62,343 nucleotides of DNA, taken from contig JAAYGG010000024.1 in NCBI GenBank assembly GCA_012727895.1, forward strand, positions 1 through 62,343, given 5' to 3'. How positions within the stretch are numbered: position 1 is the stretch's first letter; the number at the start of each line of letters is the position of its first letter. Position numbers and translations under genes: made by a program. Of this stretch, positions 24,387 to 34,009 are shown one piece after another. The notes under the pieces are model-generated. The model saw only the letters and a program-made list of their open reading frames with translations, was not told where the DNA came from and did no database searches. The stretch comes from Bacillota bacterium. Its GTDB lineage: Bacteria > Bacillota > UBA4882 > UBA10575.

Positions 24387-25124
24387 TCAGAGCAAAGGCC
24401 GTTTTTTTGGTATTCCCGGCCGCCGGGGATATTGCGCCGGGGTGGGGGAAACCTTGGCAAAGAGTAAAAGGGTTCTTGTGCCTTTTCCCCAGGGCAACTC
24501 ATAGGCATAAGTGGCATGGAGCCTGCCGCCTAACACTTCACAGGCTGTGGCGGCCTCCACCAGTTCTTCCCGGGCTTGCGGCCCTTTATAGGCCAGAAAA
24601 AAACCGCCGCAACGGCAGAAAGGCAAGGTCAGTTCCAGCAATTCCGGCAGGCGTGCCACTGCCCGAGCAGTAACCAGGGAGAACTGCTCCCGGTAAACAG
24701 CCTCTCTTCCCAGGATCTCCGCCCGGTCCGGGAGGATCGAAACCCGGGAAAGGTTCTCCTCCTCTTTTATGAGCTGTAGAAAACGGGCCTTCTTCTTATT
24801 TGCCTCCAGCAGGGAGATGCTCTTTTCCGGGAAGAGGAGGGCAAAAAGCATCCCGGGAAACCCGGCGCCGCTCCCCACATCAAGCAGGGGGTCCCAAGTT
24901 TGAGCCGGCATCTCCTTCCACCAGGGAGCCTTGAGCAGCGCCAGGCTGTCCAAGAGGTGCTTGCTTACCACGTCCTCCCAACCGGTAATCGCGGTCAGGT
25001 TCTGCTCGCGGTTGGCCTGGAGCAAGCGGCGAAGATATCTGTACAGCCTTTGAACGCTGTCATCAGAAAGCTCCAGCCCGAATTCGTACAAGCCTTTTTC
25101 TATCAGTTCATAGCCGGGGTTCAC
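24387..25124 (-). CDS. rsmG: 16S rRNA m7G527 methyltransferase RsmG
   Basis: SAM-dependent methyltransferase modifying G527 of 16S rRNA. Visible: NLTAITGWEDVVSKHLLDSL near 40-60, the SAM motif LLDVGSGAGFPGMLFALLFP near 80, and the SLVTARAVARLPELLEL block. 245 residues. The ORF overlaps mnmG by 4 bases, so the ancestral mnmE-mnmG-rsmG order and coupling are kept. Loss of RsmG causes low-level streptomycin resistance in other bacteria. Confidence 0.95.
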   Translation of the reverse strand: MNPGYELIEKGLYEFGLELSDDSVQRLYRYLRRLLQANREQNLTAITGWEDVVSKHLLDSLALLKAPWWKEMPAQTWDPLLDVGSGAGFPGMLFALLFPEKSISLLEANKKKARFLQLIKEEENLSRVSILPDRAEILGREAVYREQFSLVTARAVARLPELLELTLPFCRCGGFFLAYKGPQAREELVEAATACEVLGGRLHATYAYELPWGKGTRTLLLFAKVSPTPAQYPRRPGIPKKRPLL

Positions 25125-26995
25125 CGGTTTACCCTCGCTTCCATCCAGATTAGGAGGGCGCTTAGATCGGCGGGGCCTACGCCGCTGATCCGTGCCGCCT
25201 GCCCGATGGTCAGTGGAGCGACCCGGCTCAATTTCTCCCGGGCGGCAGTGGACAGGTTGGGTACTTGGTTATAGTCAAATCCGGGCGGGATCCGCTTCTC
25301 CTCCATCTTCCGCAGGCGCTCGGCCATCTTCGCCTCCCGTGTCAAATAGCCTTGGTACTTGATCTGGTTTTCCACAACCCGGCCCTCATCTTTGCCTGGT
25401 GGTAATTGAGTATAGACCTCCTGGAGCATCTGAAAGGAAACCCCGGGTTTTTGTAACAACTCCGCCAGGCTTATCCGTTGCTTAAGGGTGATCCCGGTTA
25501 GCTCCGTAATCTTCCGCCCCGCCTCGGACTCCGGATCAAAAGCGGTCTTCTCCAGGGTCGCCCGGATCTCTTCGATCCGTTCCTTCTTCGCGAGAAACCG
25601 CTCATATTCCGCATCTGCAAGCAGGCCGTATTTGTAGCCGTATTCGGCCAACCGTAAATCCGCATTTTCCTGCCGCAAGGAGAGACGGAACTCCGCAAAA
25701 GAGGTCATAACCCGGTAGGGCTCATCCAGTTCCTTGGTGATCAGGTCATCCAGAAGCACGCCGATGTAGGCCTCGTCGCGGCGGGGAAGGAACGGCGTTT
25801 CTCCTTTGAGGTAAAGGCCGGCATTGATCCCGGCGATGATCCCTTGGGCGGCCGCTTCTTCATAACCGGAAGTCCCATTGATCTGCCCCGCGCAGAACAA
25901 CCCCGGGCACTCTTTCAGCTGCAAAAAGGGGGTCAGTTGCTCTGCGGCCACCACATCATACTCAATGGCGTACCCGGGACGGACGATCTCCGCCCGTTCC
26001 AGGCCGGGAACGGTCCTGATAAACTCTTCCTGGATCGCCTCGGGAAGGCTGGAGGAGAGCCCGGCTACGTAAACCTCGTCCGTACCGGCACTCTCCGGTT
26101 CGATGAAGACCTGGTGGCGCGGGCGATCGGGAAAATTGACGACCTTCCCCTCGATCGCCGGACAATAACGGGTGCCCACGCCCGTAATTGCCCCGCAATA
26201 CATGGGGGCCTGGTGCAAATTCTTCCTGATAATCTCATGGGTCCGCTCATTGGTATAAGTCAGCCAGCAGGAGGCCGCCAGCCGTGGCTGCCACGGGATC
26301 CAGAAGGAGAAACCATGGGGAGTCTCCTCCCCCGGCTGCTCGATCATGGCTTCAAAATTCAACGAGCGCCGGCGGAGCCGGGCCGAGGTCCCGGTCTTAA
26401 ACCTCCGGAAGCGGATGCCCTCGGCGGCTAGTTTTTGCGGGAGGGAGACGGAGGGGTGTTGGCCCTGGGGCCCGGAAGGAAAAGAAACCAGGCCGATATG
26501 GACCGTCCCTTGGAAAAAGGTGCCGGCGGCCAGGATCACCACTGGCGCTTCCAGGATGATCCCGGTGGAAAGTTCCAGCCGCCAGGAGACTCCTTCGCTC
26601 CCGACCCGCTCCAAATCGACAATTTCCCCTTGGCGTAAATGGATTAAGGGTTCTCTCTCCAGGATCCCCAACATAATCTCCTGGTAGCGCCGTTTGTCAA
26701 CCTGCGCCCGCAACGCCTGTACTGCCGGGCCTTTTTGCGTATTCAAGGACCTCATTTGCAGGTGGGCCAGGTCGGTCACCCGGCCGATTAAACCGCCTAA
26801 GGCGTCCACCTCCCGGACCAGGTGGCCTTTGCCCGGCCCTCCCACCGAGGGGTTACAGGGCATAAAAGCGATATTGGTAAAATTAAGGGTTAAAAGAAGG
26901 GTGCGATAACCCATTTTGGCAGTGGCGTAGGCCGCCTCGCATCCGGCGTGCCCGGCCCCGACGACGATCACGTCATAGATTTTTACCTGTGCCAT
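25121..26995 (-). CDS. mnmG: tRNA uridine-34 modification enzyme MnmG (GidA)
   Basis: FAD-dependent partner of MnmE that makes (carboxymethyl)aminomethyl-uridine at tRNA position 34. The FAD motif is YDVIVVGAGHAGCEAAYA; also NPSVGGPGKGHLVREVDALG, GTFFQGTVHIG, and the C-terminal domain near NLSTAAREKLSRVAPLTIG. I chose ATG 26995 (MAQVKIYD), which matches the family N-terminus; the longer frame to 27043 would overlap mnmE. 624 residues, usual length. It starts 10 bases after the mnmE stop. Confidence 0.95.
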   Translation of the reverse strand: MAQVKIYDVIVVGAGHAGCEAAYATAKMGYRTLLLTLNFTNIAFMPCNPSVGGPGKGHLVREVDALGGLIGRVTDLAHLQMRSLNTQKGPAVQALRAQVDKRRYQEIMLGILEREPLIHLRQGEIVDLERVGSEGVSWRLELSTGIILEAPVVILAAGTFFQGTVHIGLVSFPSGPQGQHPSVSLPQKLAAEGIRFRRFKTGTSARLRRRSLNFEAMIEQPGEETPHGFSFWIPWQPRLAASCWLTYTNERTHEIIRKNLHQAPMYCGAITGVGTRYCPAIEGKVVNFPDRPRHQVFIEPESAGTDEVYVAGLSSSLPEAIQEEFIRTVPGLERAEIVRPGYAIEYDVVAAEQLTPFLQLKECPGLFCAGQINGTSGYEEAAAQGIIAGINAGLYLKGETPFLPRRDEAYIGVLLDDLITKELDEPYRVMTSFAEFRLSLRQENADLRLAEYGYKYGLLADAEYERFLAKKERIEEIRATLEKTAFDPESEAGRKITELTGITLKQRISLAELLQKPGVSFQMLQEVYTQLPPGKDEGRVVENQIKYQGYLTREAKMAERLRKMEEKRIPPGFDYNQVPNLSTAAREKLSRVAPLTIGQAARISGVGPADLSALLIWMEARVNR

Positions 26996-27005
26996 TGTTC
27001 TCACC

Positions 27006-28388
27006 CTACTTTCCAATACAAAACCGGCTGAAGATGGCGGCAATTACTTCATCGGAAACGGCCCGCCCGGTGATTTCTCCCAGCGCCGCCAAGGCCGCCC
27101 GTAAATCGACAGATAACAAGTCTTCGCTGAGGCCGTCCCTTAACCCGGCCAAAACATCCTGTAAATAGCTGCCGGCCCTTTCCAGGGCGTCCTTATGGCG
27201 GAGGCTGGTGACGATCACCGGGTGTTCCCGGCCAAAGTCCTTGCCCACTAGAGCTTCACGGATCTTCTCCTCCAAGTCCTCCAAACCTTCTCCGGAGACC
27301 GTGGAGACGGTCAACACCGGTAGGCCGGGAAATCTCCCAGCCACCCCGTCCGCGGTCAACCGGGGAGGGAGATCCGATTTGTTCAAAACTATGAACACTC
27401 TTTTTTTCTCTTTTACCTCCCGGATTAACTGCTCCTCCTCTGCGCTCAAGCCGGCGGCGGCGTCCAGTACGATCAGGATTAATTCAGCCTTTTCCACCCA
27501 GTGCCATGTCCGGCGTACCCCCTCTTGTTCCAGGGGATCGCTGGTCTCCCGCAACCCGGCGGTATCGACCAGGCGGACAGGCAAGCCCTGCAAGTTGCTG
27601 ATCTCGGCCACAAAGTCCCTGGTGGTCCCCGGGATCGGGGTGACGATGGCCCGCTCTTCGCCAAGCAACCGGTTGAGGAGACTGGATTTACCGACATTGG
27701 GTTTCCCGGCCAGGACGACAGTGGCGGCTTCCCGCAGGATCCGCCCTTTTTCCGCCTGCGCCGCCAGGGCGGCAAGTTCTTTAGCCACCTCTGCAATGGT
27801 GCCCATAGCTTCTTTCCGGTCCAGATCGGGGATCTCGTCCTCCGGAAAATCAAGAGCCGCCTCAATCTGGGCCAAGACTGCCAGCAGCTTCTCTTCACAT
27901 TGGTGCAGATAATCCGAGAGCCGACCGCGCAGTTGTTCCTGGGCTGCCCGGTGCGCCAGGTCCGTTTGGGCGGTAATCAAATCGATGACCGCCTCCGCCT
28001 GGGCCAGATCGATCCGGCCGTTGAGGAAAGCCCGCTTGGTAAATTCCCCGGGCTCAGCCGGGCGGGCGCCGGCCGCCATGGCGGCGCTGAGGATCAATTC
28101 CATGTTTTTCTGCCCGCCGTGGCCCTGGATCTCCAGGACATCCTCACCGGTATAACTGCGGGGGGCTCGAAAGAAAAAAAAGATCACTTCGTCAATGACC
28201 TTTTCCTCAGAAGAAATAACCACCCCCAAACGGACTTTCCGTTCCGGCCAGGTGGTTATGGTTTTTCCTGAGGGATGACGAAGGATTTTTTCCCCAATCG
28301 CTTGTGCTTGCGGCCCGCTAATTCTAATGACGCCAATCCCGCCTTCTCCCGGCGGGGTGGCTACCGCAACAATCGTCTCTTCCCTCAT
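27006..28388 (-). CDS. mnmE: tRNA modification GTPase MnmE (TrmE)
   Basis: GTPase partner of MnmG. N-terminal folate-binding domain (EETIVAVATPPGEGGIGVIR), central helical domain, and a G domain with GKPNVGKSSLLNRLLGEERA, DTAGLRETSD and NKSD. It ends in the diagnostic CIGK. ATG 28388 fits the family start; a GTG nine bases upstream is an alternative, and neither has a strong ribosome site. About 460 residues. It follows jag by 72 bases in the rpmH-rsmG cluster. Confidence 0.95.
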   Translation of the reverse strand: MREETIVAVATPPGEGGIGVIRISGPQAQAIGEKILRHPSGKTITTWPERKVRLGVVISSEEKVIDEVIFFFFRAPRSYTGEDVLEIQGHGGQKNMELILSAAMAAGARPAEPGEFTKRAFLNGRIDLAQAEAVIDLITAQTDLAHRAAQEQLRGRLSDYLHQCEEKLLAVLAQIEAALDFPEDEIPDLDRKEAMGTIAEVAKELAALAAQAEKGRILREAATVVLAGKPNVGKSSLLNRLLGEERAIVTPIPGTTRDFVAEISNLQGLPVRLVDTAGLRETSDPLEQEGVRRTWHWVEKAELILIVLDAAAGLSAEEEQLIREVKEKKRVFIVLNKSDLPPRLTADGVAGRFPGLPVLTVSTVSGEGLEDLEEKIREALVGKDFGREHPVIVTSLRHKDALERAGSYLQDVLAGLRDGLSEDLLSVDLRAALAALGEITGRAVSDEVIAAIFSRFCIGK

Positions 28389-28460
28389 TTTTCTCACGCA
28401 CTTTATTAATTGTTATTCTTATAATTGTTATTCTTATTTCCCTTGATTTTCTTCGTTTCT

Positions 28461-29117
28461 CTATTCCTCTTTATCTTCTACAGTCCCGCCGTTTTTTGGT
28501 GAAATTACGACCCGCCTGTATGGATCCTTCCCTTCGCTATAGGTCTGCACATCTTCATTGTTTTGCAAGGCCAGGTGGATAATCCGGCGTTCGTACGGTG
28601 TCATCGGGGATAAAATTTCCTTCTTCTTGCGAAGAGAAACGCGGCTTGCCGCCCGGTTGGCCAGTTTGCGCAAGCTTTCTTCCCGGCGCTGGCGGTATCC
28701 GCCCACATCAATAATGATCTTCTCCTTTTCTTCACTGTCCTTATTTACCACCAGGTTAACCAGGTATTGAAGGGAATTCAATGTCTGCCCGCGCCGGCCG
28801 ATTAACTTGCCCAAATCGGAACCGTTGATATTTAAGACCAGGTGGTCGGGTCTTTTAAAGGTCTCCACTTCCGCATAGATACCCATGTTAACGAGGATTT
28901 CCCGTAAGAACCGGACCGCTCTTTGGGCGTATTCCTCTCTATCCTTGACCTTAACCCGGAGCCGGACCCGGTTAATATTGATCAGCCCCAGTAAGCTCTT
29001 GCTGCTTACCTCTTCCAAAACCTCCACTTTTACCTTGTCCCGCTCCACCTTTAATTCTTTTAAGGCAAGATCCAGCGCTTCTTCTTTTGTCCGGCCGACA
29101 ACCTCTACCGTCCGCAT
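28461..29117 (-). CDS. jag: Jag/KhpB RNA-binding protein (SpoIIIJ-associated)
   Basis: RNA-binding protein with three parts: Jag-N (VEVVGRTKEEALDLALKEL), KH (LNINGSDLGKLIGRRGQTLN) and R3H (MTPYERRIIHLALQNNEDV, then KDPYRRVVISPK). Jag/KhpB acts with KhpA in cell-wall and division control in other Firmicutes. ATG 29117 follows AAGGAGGG and gives the normal N-terminus; ATG 29162 would add 15 residues without a ribosome site. It lies next to yidC, the conserved pairing. Confidence 0.95.
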   Translation of the reverse strand: MRTVEVVGRTKEEALDLALKELKVERDKVKVEVLEEVSSKSLLGLININRVRLRVKVKDREEYAQRAVRFLREILVNMGIYAEVETFKRPDHLVLNINGSDLGKLIGRRGQTLNSLQYLVNLVVNKDSEEKEKIIIDVGGYRQRREESLRKLANRAASRVSLRKKKEILSPMTPYERRIIHLALQNNEDVQTYSEGKDPYRRVVISPKNGGTVEDKEE

Positions 29118-29179
29118 CTCTAAGATTTCCCTCCTTTTGGAAGCAACTTCCCTAGCAGCCATTTTTCTCGGGTCTTCTC

Positions 29180-29893
29180 TTATTCGGTACTCTCTTTAGG
29201 TTTTGCCTTTTTCGGTTTTTCTTCAGGCTCCTGTCCTTTTTTTTCAGCAAGCTCTTCATCGGACCTTTCCTTGGCAAGAATGAACCGGTTGATTATCCAT
29301 TGCTGGCCAATCCCCAGGATCGTGCTGGCCACCCAGTACAACCCGACACCCGCTTTTAAAGTGACGGTTATCCAACCGATAAAAAGCGGCATGATATACA
29401 TGAAGGTGCTTTGGGAAGAATCAGCCGCCGTCGGGGTCATCTTCTGGTGAATAAACGTAGTGACCCCGGAGATAACCCCCAGCGGCACATAGCCGCTATT
29501 GGCCAGGTTCATCCCGAGAAAAACGGCGTTCGTCATATCAATGCCGTACACGTCCGGGGTACTGAGCACCCGGAACAAGCCGACTAGAAACGGGAGCTGA
29601 ATCAGTATGGGCAGGCAACCGCCCAAAGGTTTAACATTATGGGTTCTATATAGTTCCAAGGTTTTTTTCTGCAGTTCCTGCGGGTCGTTCTTATACTTCT
29701 CCTGGATCTTCTGGAGTAAGGGCTGGATTTTCTTTATCTGTTCCGCGGAACGGAATTGACTGATACTAGTGGGAAAGAGGACTATTTTCACCAGGACGGT
29801 CAGAAGGATGATGGCCCATCCCCACTCCAAGCCCAGCACTTCATAGAAAAATTGCAGTATTTTGGCCATTATAAAACCTAAACCCAAATCCAT
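29180..29893 (-). CDS. yidC: Membrane protein insertase YidC/OxaA
   Basis: Inserts membrane proteins with or without SecYEG. 237 residues with five hydrophobic segments; landmarks are WGWAIILLTVLVKIVLFPTS (with the substrate-contact groove region QFRSAEQIKKIQP), GGCLPILIQLPFLVGLFRVL and LYWVASTILGIGQQWIINRF. The C-terminus is Lys/Glu-rich. Unlike SpoIIIJ/YqjG it has no lipoprotein signal: the N-terminus is a short segment before the first membrane helix, as in many Clostridia. Confidence 0.94.
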   Translation of the reverse strand: MDLGLGFIMAKILQFFYEVLGLEWGWAIILLTVLVKIVLFPTSISQFRSAEQIKKIQPLLQKIQEKYKNDPQELQKKTLELYRTHNVKPLGGCLPILIQLPFLVGLFRVLSTPDVYGIDMTNAVFLGMNLANSGYVPLGVISGVTTFIHQKMTPTAADSSQSTFMYIMPLFIGWITVTLKAGVGLYWVASTILGIGQQWIINRFILAKERSDEELAEKKGQEPEEKPKKAKPKESTE

Positions 29894-30015
29894 ACTCGAT
29901 CTTCACACCTTTCGCAGAAGGATAAATTGCAGACGCCGGGCACTGTTTTTTATTGATAACTTCTCCTTGTTTCCGTTATATCCTCTTCTCTTTTGCGGCA
30001 TATAAGAAAAAGGGG

Positions 30016-30270
30016 CTATGCCCCTTTCCGGAAAAAGAGCTCCTTCCACCCGGGCCGGCGGTCAGGCAGTGGGTCGTAAACCCAGTGCCTGTACGAACAA
30101 CATGAGAGTATTCTCCTGCCACCCAATATTATTCCCCAAAAAACCCCAAATTTTTTTATTGCCTCCATCGTATAGGCGGAACAGGAAGGTACGTAACGGC
30201 AGGAGGGGTAAGTCAAGGGAGAGATGTACCTTTGGTATAGACGGATTAAAAAACAAAAAAAATTACCCAT
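30016..30270 (-). CDS. yidD: Membrane protein insertion efficiency factor YidD
   Basis: 84-residue protein with the YidD pattern: LIRLYQRYISPLTYPSCRYV, PSCSAYTMEAIKKFG and YDPLPDRRPGW. ATG 30270 is the only good start; the open frame extends upstream through rnpA but that is a shadow. It lies 5 bases after rnpA. Compared with typical members, CPWHPGG-like residues read CSYRHWVYDPLP, still consistent. The ribosome site is weak, suggesting coupling to rnpA. Confidence 0.9.
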   Translation of the reverse strand: MGNFFCFLIRLYQRYISPLTYPSCRYVPSCSAYTMEAIKKFGVFWGIILGGRRILSCCSYRHWVYDPLPDRRPGWKELFFRKGA

Positions 30271-30275
30271 TTTAT

Positions 30276-30683
30276 CTACGTCTTTTTTCCCTGCTGATCC
30301 GTTTTCCGGCCCGCGGCTTTTACCCCGCCACGGAAAAGCAGGTTTTCCAAGGCCCGCAGCAGTTGCGGGAATTCGGCGGCATAGACCTCCGGCCGGGCAA
30401 TGATGACTATGGAATAGCCGTCCGCCAGGTCTTTTGCCACCAAACGGAAGGCCTCCTTTGTCCGGCGGCGGATCCGGTTCCGCCGAACAGCACGACCCGC
30501 TGCTCTTCCCGTGCAAAACCCAACTTTGCTAAGGCTTTTTTCCCCGGGTAAAATATAGACCACAAAATACTGGTTAACAAAGGACTTGCCCTTTGTTATA
30601 ACCTCTCTGATCTCCCGGTTCTTTAAAACCGGGTAGGCACGGGCGGGACGGTGCAGCTTGCGTTGCTCTTCCTGCCGGTTCAC
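30276..30683 (-). CDS. rnpA: Ribonuclease P protein component RnpA
   Basis: Protein cofactor of RNase P in tRNA 5' maturation. The RNR motif [18 protein letters not shown] is present, with [17 protein letters not shown] before it. The likely start is GTG 30683, which overlaps the rpmH TGA. 135 residues, slightly longer than average because of a Lys/Gln-rich tail. Translation probably depends on rpmH. Confidence 0.93.
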   Translation of the reverse strand: MNRQEEQRKLHRPARAYPVLKNREIREVITKGKSFVNQYFVVYILPGEKSLSKVGFCTGRAAGRAVRRNRIRRRTKEAFRLVAKDLADGYSIVIIARPEVYAAEFPQLLRALENLLFRGGVKAAGRKTDQQGKKT

Positions 30684-30814
30684 GCGGAGAGTACTTTTCT
30701 TCCTTTCGCCCGGCGCCGGGCAAGGATTTTTCTCCCGTTGCGGGTACGCATCCGCACCAGGAAACCGTGGTCTTTCTTTCGCTTTCTGTTATTTGGCTGA
30801 AAAGTTCTCTTCAT
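30680..30814 (-). CDS. rpmH: 50S ribosomal protein L34
   Basis: 44 residues, [18 protein letters not shown] to GRKVLSA, the classic L34 sequence rich in Arg/Lys. ATG 30814 is preceded by GGAGAAGGAA. It is the first gene of the minus-strand cluster running away from the origin. I found it by direct translation because it is very short. Confidence 0.97.
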   Translation of the reverse strand: MKRTFQPNNRKRKKDHGFLVRMRTRNGRKILARRRAKGRKVLSA

Positions 30815-30888
30815 TTCCTTCTCCCCATTTTTCCTTTACTTTGTGCGTTTTTAAGCGCTTTTTTTCATTCTTTATTAATTCCTTATTA

Positions 30889-30917
30889 ATTATAATAACC
30901 GGGTTGTGCATTGTCAA
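30889..30917 (-). promoter_or_regulatory. Promoter of the rpmH-rnpA operon
   Basis: Minus strand TTGACA (30917-30912), 17-base spacer, TATAAT (30894-30889): consensus at both hexamers. Predicts strong expression. Confidence 0.9.
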
Positions 30918-30929
30918 TATTTCCACCTT

Positions 30930-31180
30930 TTTTTCTAAATAAGTTATCCACAATCCTTTCTTTTTCCGTGAATTTTTTCTTCTACGCGACTAAAAAGTGA
31001 TTTTTCCCGATGCCACCCTTCAGATTTGGAATTGCGAATTCATGACATTTTTGGTATCATAAATTTTAGTTTCCCTTTTTTTTTGTTCCTCCCATGATTT
31101 TTTTCCCTTTATTTCCTATACTTCTTCTTTTTTTGTTGATTTATTCACAGTTTACTAACAATATGTGAATTATTTTATAT
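30930..31180. other. oriC, upstream DnaA-box region (rpmH-dnaA gap)
   Basis: The 418-base gap 30815-31232 is AT-rich and gene-free. It holds DnaA boxes TTATCCACA at 30944-30952, TTATTCACA at 31141-31149 and an inverted variant TGTGAATTA at 31164-31172. With the second cluster behind dnaA this forms a bipartite origin as in B. subtilis. Confidence 0.75.
31032..31060 (+). promoter_or_regulatory. Probable dnaA promoter
   Basis: TTGCGA at 31032-31037, 17-base spacer, TATCAT at 31055-31060, within the upstream DnaA-box region, which would allow autoregulation by DnaA. Confidence 0.55.
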
Positions 31181-31232
31181 ATTTTATCTTTGCAAAAGGA
31201 GGTGACTCTCCATCTTCCGGTGGAGTTAAATT

Positions 31233-32570
31233 ATGACAACCGAGGAGTTAACTGAGATTTGGGAAAAAACTTTACAAGCTGTCGAGCCTCATATAAATAA
31301 GCCTAGTTTTGAAACATGGCTCAAGCTTACCCGCCCTTTAAAGGTGGAAAACGGCTTTCTTATTATTGAAGCCCCAAATGTCTTTGCCAAGGATTGGGTG
31401 GAAAGCAGGTATTCGCCGCTATTGGTCTCCGCCCTACGGGACCTGGTAAATGAAGACTTTGATATAAAATTCGTCACCAGGAAGAACGATCTTCACCAAA
31501 AACAGAGAGTGGAATTCCCTCAACCCAGCAAAGAACCGGAAGAAGCTGCTTTTCCGCATCTTAACCCTAAATATACCTTTGAAACATTTGTGGTGGGAGA
31601 AGGAAACCGTTTGGCTCACGCCGCATCGCTGGCGGTAGCCGAAGCCCCTGCCAAAGCCTATAACCCCCTCTTTATCTACGGTGGCGTCGGTCTGGGGAAA
31701 ACCCATATTTTACAGGCGATCGGTCATTTTGTTCTCCAAAACAGCTCCGGGTACCGGGTAGTTTATGTCTCTTCAGAGAAATTCACCAACGAATTGATTA
31801 CCGCCATTCAAAACAATAAAACCCCCGCTTTCCGGGAGAAATACCGCAATGTGGATTTATTACTAATCGACGATATCCAGTTTCTGGCCGGAAAAGAAAG
31901 TACCCAGGAGGAGTTCTTCCATACCTTTAATGCTCTTTATGAAGCCAGAAAACAGATTGTCATCTCCAGTGACCGTCCGCCGAAGAACATCCCGACCCTG
32001 GAAGACCGGTTGCGTTCCCGTTTTGAATGGGGTTTGATCACCGATATCCAAGCCCCGGACCTGGAAACCAGGATCGCGATTTTAAGGAAAAAAGCCGCGC
32101 TGGAAGGATGGCGTTTACCGGATGATGTGATTACTTACATTGCCGAACAAATTGATTCCAACATCCGCGAGTTGGAAGGAGCCCTCATCCGCGTAATTGC
32201 CTATTCCTCCTTAACCAATCAACCGATTACGCTGGATCTGACTATAGATTTTCTTAAGGATATCATCAATTCGCAACAGGAAAAAAGGGTCACCATCAGT
32301 TTAATCCAGAAGACGGTGGCCGAGTATTATCATCTCAACCCTGAAGACTTAAAGGCGAAGAAAAGAACAAAGGATGTAGCCCTTCCCCGCCAGTTGGCCA
32401 TGTATCTTTGTAGAGAACTGACCGACTCTTCCCTGCCAAAGATCGGTGAAGAATTTGGCGGCAGGGACCATACGACAGTTATTTATGCCTGTGATAAAGT
32501 CCGGGAGCAAATGAATAAAGACCCTTCTTTTAACCGGTTGGTACAGGATTTAATCTTAAAACTGAAATAA
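31233..32570 (+). CDS. dnaA: Chromosomal replication initiator protein DnaA
   Basis: AAA+ initiator that binds DnaA boxes and opens oriC. Domain I (residues 1-80), linker, domain III with Walker [16 protein letters not shown] near 150 and Walker [15 protein letters not shown], arginine-finger region, and domain IV with the DnaA-box recognition helix [15 protein letters not shown] near 420. 445 residues. ATG follows GGTGGAG. First gene of the plus-strand replication cluster. Confidence 0.98.
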   Translation: MTTEELTEIWEKTLQAVEPHINKPSFETWLKLTRPLKVENGFLIIEAPNVFAKDWVESRYSPLLVSALRDLVNEDFDIKFVTRKNDLHQKQRVEFPQPSKEPEEAAFPHLNPKYTFETFVVGEGNRLAHAASLAVAEAPAKAYNPLFIYGGVGLGKTHILQAIGHFVLQNSSGYRVVYVSSEKFTNELITAIQNNKTPAFREKYRNVDLLLIDDIQFLAGKESTQEEFFHTFNALYEARKQIVISSDRPPKNIPTLEDRLRSRFEWGLITDIQAPDLETRIAILRKKAALEGWRLPDDVITYIAEQIDSNIRELEGALIRVIAYSSLTNQPITLDLTIDFLKDIINSQQEKRVTISLIQKTVAEYYHLNPEDLKAKKRTKDVALPRQLAMYLCRELTDSSLPKIGEEFGGRDHTTVIYACDKVREQMNKDPSFNRLVQDLILKLK

Positions 32571-32639
32571 AAAGGACTGCGGTGGCCGTTTTAATAACCC
32601 CTGAGTTTTTTGGGGAATGGGTGCCAATATTCTGTTGAT

Positions 32640-32815
32640 AATTTATCCACAGTTTTTTTTCTTTCCTGTGTAAACCGGGGAAAAGTGAATAACTCAAATT
32701 CTTATTCACACCTTTTTCCCCGGTCTACGCAGGCCCGGTTCCGGTTATCCACATATCTTATTCGCTTATTATTACTACTACCTTTATAAATCTTTTTTTA
32801 TGGAGAAAAAAATAA
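32640..32815. other. oriC core: DnaA boxes and unwinding region (dnaA-dnaN gap)
   Basis: DnaA boxes TTATCCACA at 32643-32651, TTATTCACA at 32702-32710 and TTATCCACA at 32745-32753, plus an inverted near-match at 32684-32692. They are followed by an AT-rich stretch (32754-32815) of about 60 bases with a DnaA-trio-like run. This is the probable unwinding site. Confidence 0.85.
32766..32780 (+). promoter_or_regulatory. DnaA-trio motif
   Basis: TTA-TTA-TTA-CTA-CTA on the plus strand, equal to 3'-AAT/GAT-5' trios on the other, starting 12 bases after the last DnaA box. This matches the DnaA-trio element that guides DnaA filament formation on single-stranded DNA in B. subtilis. Confidence 0.65.
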
Positions 32816-32859
32816 AAAGATGAAGTAGGGAAGTTGAGACTTTTTATGGGAGGGATACA

Positions 32860-33984
32860 ATGAGATTCACTTGCCGTCAGGAAACTCTATTACGCCTATT
32901 ACATCTTGGAACCCGGGCTTTAGCGGCTAAAACCACACTCCCGATCCTCAGCGGCCTGCTGTTGGAGACGCGAGAAAACGAGTTGTACTGCGCTTCCACG
33001 GATCTGGAGATCGGTATTGAGGTGAAGATCCCCGAAGTCTCCATCCTTGAACCGGGACGGGTGGTAATTCCCGGAAAGGTCTTTTATGATATCATAAGGC
33101 ACCTCCCACCGGGGGATCTGGAGTTGGGGACCGACGAAGAGAAAAAGGCCTTCACCATCAAAGGGACACGCTCCTTTTTCCAACTACACCTCTTACCGGA
33201 GGAAGAATACCCCCTTTTACCGGAGAGAATCGACGAAAAAAGCGCCGAGGACCAGGGAGCCATGGTCTTTCATTTACCGGTGGCTTCTTTCCGCGAAGCG
33301 GTCAGGAGTACGGTTTACGCTACCTTGCCTGAGGATCCACGGCCTTTCCTCTCCAGTGTCCTCGCGGAATTTAACCCCGGGAAATTACGCCTGGTCGGTA
33401 CCGATATCAACCGTTTAGTGGTTAAAGATATCAGCATCGAAGGAGAAAAAGAGTTCTCCACGATGATTCCAGTCAATTCCCTGCGTGAGATGGCCAATAT
33501 CCTTGCCTATGTGGAAGACGAAGAATTCAAGGTCTTTTTCCACCAGAAAATGCTCTATATGGCCAGCGGGGATCTCTCCTTCTCCACCCGCCTGGTGGAT
33601 GCCCAGTACCCCAAGTACCAGCAGGTGATCCCGGAGGAATTTGACGGTGAAATCCGGATCAAGAGGGAGCTCTTTCTCCAGGCGATTGAGAGGATCGCCC
33701 TGCTGGATCTGGCGGTGAAACTGACCCTCACACCGGGGAAAGGGATGGAGATCTCCGCCCAAGGACCGGAAGTGGGCGCCGCCTATGAAAATGTGGATTG
33801 CGTTTATGAAGGCGAAGAGGTGGAAGTCGGTTTCAACTCCCATTTTCTTTTGGGTTTTTTGAAAACCATCGACCATGATGAGGTTATTTTCCAAGTCTCC
33901 GCCGGCATGAAGGCTTCGGTCTTAAAACCGGCGGGTGACGAGAGTTATACCTATGTGGTTATGCCGCTGCGGATGAACGCCTAA
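32860..33984 (+). CDS. dnaN: DNA polymerase III beta sliding clamp
   Basis: Ring-shaped processivity clamp, three homologous domains over 374 residues. N-terminal MRFTCRQETLLRLLHLGTRA; LPILSGLLLETREN; C-terminal YTYVVMPLRM, the usual ending. ATG follows GGGAGG. It follows the oriC core and precedes the S4-domain gene by 25 bases, the canonical order. Confidence 0.97.
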   Translation: MRFTCRQETLLRLLHLGTRALAAKTTLPILSGLLLETRENELYCASTDLEIGIEVKIPEVSILEPGRVVIPGKVFYDIIRHLPPGDLELGTDEEKKAFTIKGTRSFFQLHLLPEEEYPLLPERIDEKSAEDQGAMVFHLPVASFREAVRSTVYATLPEDPRPFLSSVLAEFNPGKLRLVGTDINRLVVKDISIEGEKEFSTMIPVNSLREMANILAYVEDEEFKVFFHQKMLYMASGDLSFSTRLVDAQYPKYQQVIPEEFDGEIRIKRELFLQAIERIALLDLAVKLTLTPGKGMEISAQGPEVGAAYENVDCVYEGEEVEVGFNSHFLLGFLKTIDHDEVIFQVSAGMKASVLKPAGDESYTYVVMPLRMNA

Positions 33985-34009
33985 TTAGGCAAAGGTGAAA
34001 AACGGGAAA

